The notes under the pieces: model-generated
Databases searched by the model: none
Told to the model about the DNA's origin: nothing
The model's input: only the letters and a program-made list of their open reading frames with translations
Shown here: one piece after another, positions 13,287 to 18,307 of the stretch
Layout of the letters: each line of letters begins with the position of its first letter
Position numbering within the stretch: the stretch's first letter is position 1
Program-made: the position numbers and the translations under genes
Assembly (NCBI GenBank): GCA_023434855.1
Contig: JAEYSJ010000191.1
Span: forward strand, 1 to 18,307
Reading direction: 5' to 3'
DNA: 18,307 nt
Origin: Bacillota bacterium
GTDB taxonomy: Bacteria > Bacillota_C > Negativicutes > JAEYSJ01

Positions 13287-13302
13287 TTGGCATGATACTT
13301 GC
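13287..13302 (+). promoter_or_regulatory. Sigma-54 (-24/-12) promoter of the methyltransferase operon
   Basis: TTGGCATGATACTTGC: GG (13289-13290) and GC (13301-13302) are ten bases apart, and the flanks match the TGGCAC-N5-TTGC consensus. The start codon of the BCCT gene is 128 bases downstream, so the mRNA has a leader of over 100 bases, which shows only a weak AACC/GGTT hairpin near 13377-13388. Confidence 0.85.
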
Positions 13303-13429
13303 GATATTAACAGGCGTATTGAATTTGCGGCTGCAGATTCCAGTTTGAGAGGGGAGGGAAGTGAAAAAACTGATTTAACCTAAGGGGTTATCATACCAGT
13401 CCCCAAATTGTAGTGAGGAGGTTTATGCA

Positions 13430-15004
13430 ATGAGTAAAAAGGAAAAAGGGATCGATAAATTATTGTTTTGGCCGCCGCTAATTTTGGTTGCCGCTATCTG
13501 TAGTGCAATTATTATGAATCCCGAGGCCGGCACTAATGCCGTAAACGCAGTTTTTTCATTTTTGACCAATCAACTTGGGTGGGCATATGAGCTTTTTGTT
13601 CTGGCAAATTTGGGAGTAGTTCTATACTTTATTTTTGGCAAGTTTGCCAATAAGCGGTTTGGCGGGGATAAACCTGAATTTAGCACGCTGAGCTGGTTGG
13701 GGATGCTTTTTTCCGCCGGTACTTCTGCCGCTATCGTATATTGGAGTCCAATTGAGTTTTACTTTTATCTTACAGCGCCCCCGTTTGGTTTGGAGCCTAT
13801 GTCACCGCAAGCTACTGCGATAGCCACCGCATATCCATTGTTCCATTGGGGTCCAAGTAGTTATGCGCTGTATGTCGGAATCGGTGTTGTATTCGGGTAC
13901 TTGTTTTTTGTACAAGGGAAGGAAGTGTTCCGGCCAAGTACGGCCTGTGAAGCAATGCTTGGTGAGCGTGCTAGCGGTTATTTAGGTAAGACCATTGATA
14001 TTTTCTACATGGTTGGGATTATTGCCGGGATAAGTACTTCTGTTGGTTTAGGCACACCGCTGCTTAGTGAGGTTATTACTAAAATTACCGGCATTCCGCA
14101 CACGTTAGGCTTAGATGCAGCAATTCTCGTTATTTGGACAGTAATTATTGGCATCAGCGTCTACGGGGGCTTGGACAAAGGCATCAGGCAGTTAAGCGAT
14201 TTTAGAAATTGGCTGGGTTTTGCCTTGTTGGCCTACGTTTTACTAGTAGGGCCGACCGCGTTTATGTTTAACAATTTTTTCGATAGCTTGGGCGTCATGT
14301 TCAATAACTATTTTAGAATGAGCCTGTATACTGATCCTGTCCTAAAGTCAGGATTTCCGCAAGGCTGGACAATATTCTATTTTGCCTGGTTCATCGCATT
14401 TGCTCTGAGCACTGGTATATATTTAGCGAGAATTTCCAGGGGAAGAACAGTTCGGGAATTCACATTGGGAGCGACTTTCTCGGGTATCACCTGTGTCTAC
14501 ACGTACTTTATGGTTTTTGGCAACTATACTATGGATTTACAGGCTAGAGGAGTATTGAATCTTGCCGAGATTATTAAAGCACAAGGCGTTCCCCGGGCTA
14601 TTGTGGAGATATTTGCAACATTACCTTTTAGTTCGATCATATTGCCGATAATTTTAGTGCTGCTATTTATTTCGACAGCCACTGTTATTAATAGTATAGC
14701 ATACACGCTCGCCATGGTAACTACTGAAAAATTAAAAGCAGGCGAAGAACCGGCGAAATGGAACCGCGTATTCTGGGCCTTGGTGCTTGGCGGTCTCTCG
14801 CTTACCTTAATATTTTTGGGTGGCATGAAACCGCTGCAGGCGGCATCTGTTGCCGGGTCATTCCCAACTATGTTTATCATGGCGATTATATTGTATGGGT
14901 TCATTAAAAAGGCAGGTAAAGAATGGGGGGAGCCAACTAACGCAAATCTAGACACTACAGCGCCAGACGATAAGGCGGTCAATGCTGAAAGTTTGCAAGA
15001 ATAA
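13430..15004 (+). CDS. BCCT family transporter, CaiT-like (quaternary amine carrier)
   Basis: A 524-aa, twelve-helix secondary transporter. The family signature is the ARISRGRTVREF stretch (residues ~332-343). The subgroup is CaiT-like rather than BetP-like: SAGTSAAIVYWSPIEFYFYL then TAPPFGLEPMS replaces the glycine-rich sodium-dependent segment, and FPQGWTIFYFAWF parallels the aromatic substrate cage of CaiT. From memory of CaiT, several cage aromatics are kept as Trp/Tyr, while others are Phe here, which may shift specificity among carnitine, butyrobetaine and glycine betaine. It may work as a substrate:product exchanger. ATG 13430 has GAGGAGG upstream. First gene of the operon behind the sigma-54 promoter. 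No soluble N- or C-terminal osmosensor domain is seen. Confidence 0.9.
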   Translation: MSKKEKGIDKLLFWPPLILVAAICSAIIMNPEAGTNAVNAVFSFLTNQLGWAYELFVLANLGVVLYFIFGKFANKRFGGDKPEFSTLSWLGMLFSAGTSAAIVYWSPIEFYFYLTAPPFGLEPMSPQATAIATAYPLFHWGPSSYALYVGIGVVFGYLFFVQGKEVFRPSTACEAMLGERASGYLGKTIDIFYMVGIIAGISTSVGLGTPLLSEVITKITGIPHTLGLDAAILVIWTVIIGISVYGGLDKGIRQLSDFRNWLGFALLAYVLLVGPTAFMFNNFFDSLGVMFNNYFRMSLYTDPVLKSGFPQGWTIFYFAWFIAFALSTGIYLARISRGRTVREFTLGATFSGITCVYTYFMVFGNYTMDLQARGVLNLAEIIKAQGVPRAIVEIFATLPFSSIILPIILVLLFISTATVINSIAYTLAMVTTEKLKAGEEPAKWNRVFWALVLGGLSLTLIFLGGMKPLQAASVAGSFPTMFIMAIILYGFIKKAGKEWGEPTNANLDTTAPDDKAVNAESLQE

Positions 15005-15952
<948 letters not shown>

Positions 15953-16024
15953 TCTGTGAAGGGATGTAATGTGGAGCATGTCTCCCAGTACGCATAAAAC
16001 AATAATAAGGAAGAGGTGTTGACA

Positions 16025-17455
16025 TTGATACCTAAGTTTAACGTATTAACACCTGATCAAGTGCAGCAAGTCCATGATCAGAGCCTAAAGATTTTGGAGG
16101 AAATTGGCGTAGAATTTGGCTATCAGCCTGCTCTCGATATTTTAAAAGCCAAAGGTATGAGAGTAGAAGGGCAGCGGGTTTATTTTGAGAGAAAGTTTGT
16201 GGAAGAGCAAGTTGCTAAGGCTCCAGCCGAATTTATCCTCCGTGCACGTAACCCCGAGAACAACCTAATAGTCGGTGGTGAAAACATCATCTATATGCCT
16301 GGCTATGGTGCCCCCTTTATTCATGAAGCAGATGGTACCCGGCGTAATTCAAACATGGAGGATTATGATAATTTCGTAAAGTTGGCTCATATGAGTACCA
16401 ACCTGCATATGACTGGCGGCACTGCAGCCGAGCCAAACGATGTTCCTGACACAATAAGACATCTGAAGATGGCTTACAGTTCTATAACACTTTCTGATAA
16501 ATGTTTTATGGGCAGCGCATCTGGTTATGAAAAAGCGCAAGATAGCATCGAAATGGCAGCAATTATTTTTGGGGGCAAGGATGTAATCAAAGAAAAACCA
16601 GCTTTAATTTGTCTCATTAACTCGGTTACTCCACTCAAGTATGATGATCGCATGTTAGGCGCTTTGCTGGCTTATGCACAGTCAGGCCAGGCTATGGTAA
16701 TTGCTTCCCTGGTTATGGCCGGATCGACAGGCCCGGCAACAATGGCTGGCGCATTAGCCCTGCAGAACGCTGAAGTATTAGCCGGTATCGCATTAGCACA
16801 GAGTATTAATCCAGGTACACCTGTAGTATATGGTTCAACATCTGCCATTACTGACATGCAGACAGGATCACTGTCTATCGGTAACCCTGAAGGCGCTTTC
16901 TTTACTTCGGCCAGCGCACAGATGGCAAGGTTCTATCGAGTTCCCAGCCGGGGCGGCGGCGGATTGAGCGATGCTAAGATTGTCGATGCCCAGGCTGGTT
17001 ACGAATCAATGATGACACTAATGGCTGCCAGTGTGACAGGAATCAATTTTGTGTTGCACACGGCCGGGATATTGCAATATTTCATGGCTATGTCTTATGA
17101 AAAGTTTATCGTAGATGATGAAATTGCTGGCATGATTTTGCGCTATCTCAGAGGCATTGATTTCTCTGAAGATAAGTTTGCTTTTGATGTTATCAAAAAA
17201 GTTGGCCCGGGAGGACATTTCCTCACGCAGAAACATACCAGACAAAACCACGCTAAAGAACTCAGACGCGCCCAGCTTAGCGACCGGCTGTCTTATGACG
17301 GTTGGGCGAAAGAAGGGCTGGATACTAACAAGCGGGCCGAGCGCAAATGGAAGGCTATGTTGGCTGAATACCAAGCACCTGTACTTGATAGTAATGTTGC
17401 CCAAACTCTGCATGCTTTCGTAGAAAAGAAAGCGGCTGACTATCTGCAAAGCTAG
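16025..17455 (+). CDS. MttB-family corrinoid-dependent methyltransferase, non-pyrrolysine (MtgB-like)
   Basis: About 476 aa of the trimethylamine methyltransferase (MttB) superfamily, a TIM-barrel that transfers a methyl from a quaternary amine to the corrinoid protein. Recognisable segments (numbered from GTG 16016) are LTPDQVQQVHDQSLKILEEI near the start, YMPGYGAPF (93-101), SRGGGGLSDAKIVDAQAGYE (311-330) and GPGGHFLTQKHTRQNH towards the end. The frame crosses the region where MttB of methanogens carries pyrrolysine without any TAG, so it is the non-Pyl group that includes MtgB (glycine betaine) and its carnitine/proline betaine relatives. Exact substrate is unresolved. TTG 16025 is chosen because GAGGTG ends six bases before it; GTG 16016 and TTG 16019 are alternatives. 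Confidence 0.9.
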   Translation: MIPKFNVLTPDQVQQVHDQSLKILEEIGVEFGYQPALDILKAKGMRVEGQRVYFERKFVEEQVAKAPAEFILRARNPENNLIVGGENIIYMPGYGAPFIHEADGTRRNSNMEDYDNFVKLAHMSTNLHMTGGTAAEPNDVPDTIRHLKMAYSSITLSDKCFMGSASGYEKAQDSIEMAAIIFGGKDVIKEKPALICLINSVTPLKYDDRMLGALLAYAQSGQAMVIASLVMAGSTGPATMAGALALQNAEVLAGIALAQSINPGTPVVYGSTSAITDMQTGSLSIGNPEGAFFTSASAQMARFYRVPSRGGGGLSDAKIVDAQAGYESMMTLMAASVTGINFVLHTAGILQYFMAMSYEKFIVDDEIAGMILRYLRGIDFSEDKFAFDVIKKVGPGGHFLTQKHTRQNHAKELRRAQLSDRLSYDGWAKEGLDTNKRAERKWKAMLAEYQAPVLDSNVAQTLHAFVEKKAADYLQS

Positions 17456-17495
17456 TTTTAGTTTTAAATAAAAAAAGTAAACGGAGGTAAGTTTT

Positions 17496-18143
17496 ATGAG
17501 TGATATTTTTGAAAACCTGAAACAGGCTGTTCTTGATGGTGATGAAGATCTAGTGGTTGAATATGTACAGCAAGTTATTGATGAGAAAATTGATCCGGTT
17601 GCAGCTATCCAAAACGGCCTAATTAAAGGTGTTGAGGAACTCGGCGCAAAGTGGAAAGCAGGGGAAGCATTTTTGCCTGATGTCATGATGGGAGCTGATG
17701 CCCTTAAAGCGGGCCTGGATATGCTAGAACCGGTTGTGGCCGAGTCAGGTGCCACTGGTGGCGAAGCTAAAGGGAAAATTGTTATTGGCCAAGTTGCCGG
17801 CGATATTCACGATATCGGCAAAAATATCGTTGGCGCCATGATGACGGCTGCCGGCTATAAAGTGTACGATATCGGTATTGACCAACCTGCTGAACGCTTT
17901 TTGGCTAAAGCTGAAGAGGTAGGCGCTGATATTATTGCGGCAGGTGCTTTGCTGACTACCACCATGGCAGCCCAAAAGGCCATTGTTGACTATCTTAAGA
18001 CCCAGAATTTGCGAGAAAAGTATAAAGTCATGATTGGCGGCGGACCTACCAGCCAGGCTTTTGCTGATGAAATTGGCGCCGACGCCTGGGCTGAAACCGC
18101 CGACGAAGCGGTTAATCTCTGCAATAAGCTTATTGCGGGATGA
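17496..18143 (+). CDS. MtgC-type methyltransferase corrinoid protein
   Basis: A 215-aa B12-binding protein. Residues ~1-90 are the helical cap (AWK-type GAKWKAGEAFLPDVMMGAD); 93-215 are the Rossmann-like cobalamin domain. The lower-ligand motif DxHxxG is D103-H105-G108 in GDIHDIGK. The following GG motif is at MIGGGPTSQAF. The SxL motif, normally SALLTTTM, reads GALLTTTM here: Gly150 replaces Ser. It is the methyl carrier between the MttB-type enzyme and the MtrH-type enzyme. GGAGG lies eight bases before the ATG and the MttB stop is 40 bases upstream. A hairpin ends the operon 78 bases later. No activating ferredoxin-type protein (RamA/RACo) is seen inside the window. Confidence 0.93.
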   Translation: MSDIFENLKQAVLDGDEDLVVEYVQQVIDEKIDPVAAIQNGLIKGVEELGAKWKAGEAFLPDVMMGADALKAGLDMLEPVVAESGATGGEAKGKIVIGQVAGDIHDIGKNIVGAMMTAAGYKVYDIGIDQPAERFLAKAEEVGADIIAAGALLTTTMAAQKAIVDYLKTQNLREKYKVMIGGGPTSQAFADEIGADAWAETADEAVNLCNKLIAG

Positions 18144-18220
18144 TTAAAATGCTTTGATATCGGTTTAACTTACAAACAGCAAAGGTTTCACATATAAAAT
18201 AGCAATAGGTTACAAACAAA

Positions 18221-18260
18221 GCAAAAACGGCCTCAGCCTTTGGACTCAGACCGTTTTTGC
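18221..18260 (+). terminator. Terminator of the methyltransferase operon
   Basis: GCAAAAACGG (18221-18230) and CCGTTTTTGC (18251-18260) form a perfect 10-bp stem around a 20-base partly paired loop. The T-run sits in the 3' arm. The window ends 47 bases later at an ATG (18305-18307) with GGGAGTG before it, probably the start of the next gene. Confidence 0.7.
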
Positions 18261-18307
18261 GTATCGCGGGAAGAGCTGATGTTGTATGACTGGGAGTGAA
18301 AAATATG

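Noticed and set aside
13355..13380. A five-codon leader frame (GTG AAA AAA CTG ATT TAA) behind GGGGAGGG in the BCCT leader
   Set aside because: Too short to judge, and the ribosome site is too close to the start codon; probably chance.
16025..17455. Possible pyrrolysine codon in the MttB-type gene
   Set aside because: The frame is open without any in-frame TAG and reaches normal family length, so it is of the non-pyrrolysine type.
17018..17755. A 245-codon minus-strand frame opposite the MttB and corrinoid-protein genes
   Set aside because: It is antisense to two well-recognised genes and its translation is Ser/Pro-rich without domain character.

Overview
The window looks like a chromosome segment from a Gram-positive-type anaerobe. 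Shine-Dalgarno sites are strong (AAGGAGG, GGAGG), base composition is moderate to AT-rich, and the genes are typical of Firmicutes: DUF1847, DUF2325, CBO0543-type membrane proteins and a sigma-54-controlled corrinoid methyltransferase cluster. A Sporomusa-like acetogen of the Negativicutes would fit, but that is an inference and no rRNA or marker gene is present to test it.

Region 1 (1-2371) is ordinary. It holds the 3' part of a PatB/MalY-type PLP C-S lyase, a DUF1847 cysteine-rich protein, a good terminator, a DUF2325 protein and a second terminator.

Region 2 (2472-9366) is an accessory zone full of repeats, remnants and small genes. It contains (a) a protein-kinase-like gene whose first ~80 codons look like the N-terminal domain of a Tn554-type tyrosine recombinase; (b) the last ~35 codons of a lost uroporphyrinogen-decarboxylase/MtaA-type gene directly against a REP-like inverted repeat; (c) two copies of a structured ~150-bp intergenic element with a compensatory base-pair change, about 3 kb apart; (d) two tandem CBO0543-type membrane genes on the minus strand plus a decayed upstream gene; (e) a lactate/malate dehydrogenase-family gene with an unusual residue at the substrate-specificity position; and (f) very small genes: a 27-aa hydrophobic peptide, a zinc ribbon, a frameshifted excisionase-type HTH gene, a 44-aa ORF, an acyl carrier protein and two Cys-rich mini-proteins.

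Region 3 (9363-18260) is the functional core, a methylamine/betaine-type methyl-transfer system. The plus-strand operon encodes a CaiT-like BCCT transporter, an MtrH/MtgA-type methyl-corrinoid:tetrahydrofolate methyltransferase, a non-pyrrolysine MttB/MtgB-type methyltransferase and an MtgC-type corrinoid protein, and ends at a hairpin. Divergent to it lies a PAS/AAA+/Fis-type sigma-54 activator, followed on the minus strand by an MFS transporter and a DUF1638 protein. I find two nearly identical -24/-12 sigma-54 promoters, one before the BCCT gene and one before the MFS gene, so both arms are probably one regulon of the local activator. Three inverted repeats with TTTTTC/GAAAAA-type arms in the regulator-BCCT gap are candidate enhancer sites.

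Proposed working model (inference): the BCCT carrier imports a quaternary amine; MttB moves a methyl group to the corrinoid protein; MtrH moves it to tetrahydrofolate for the Wood-Ljungdahl or C1 pathway. The MFS carrier and the DUF1638 protein are co-regulated accessories of unknown role, perhaps product export and corrinoid-protein or cofactor handling. No corrinoid-activating RamA gene lies inside the window.
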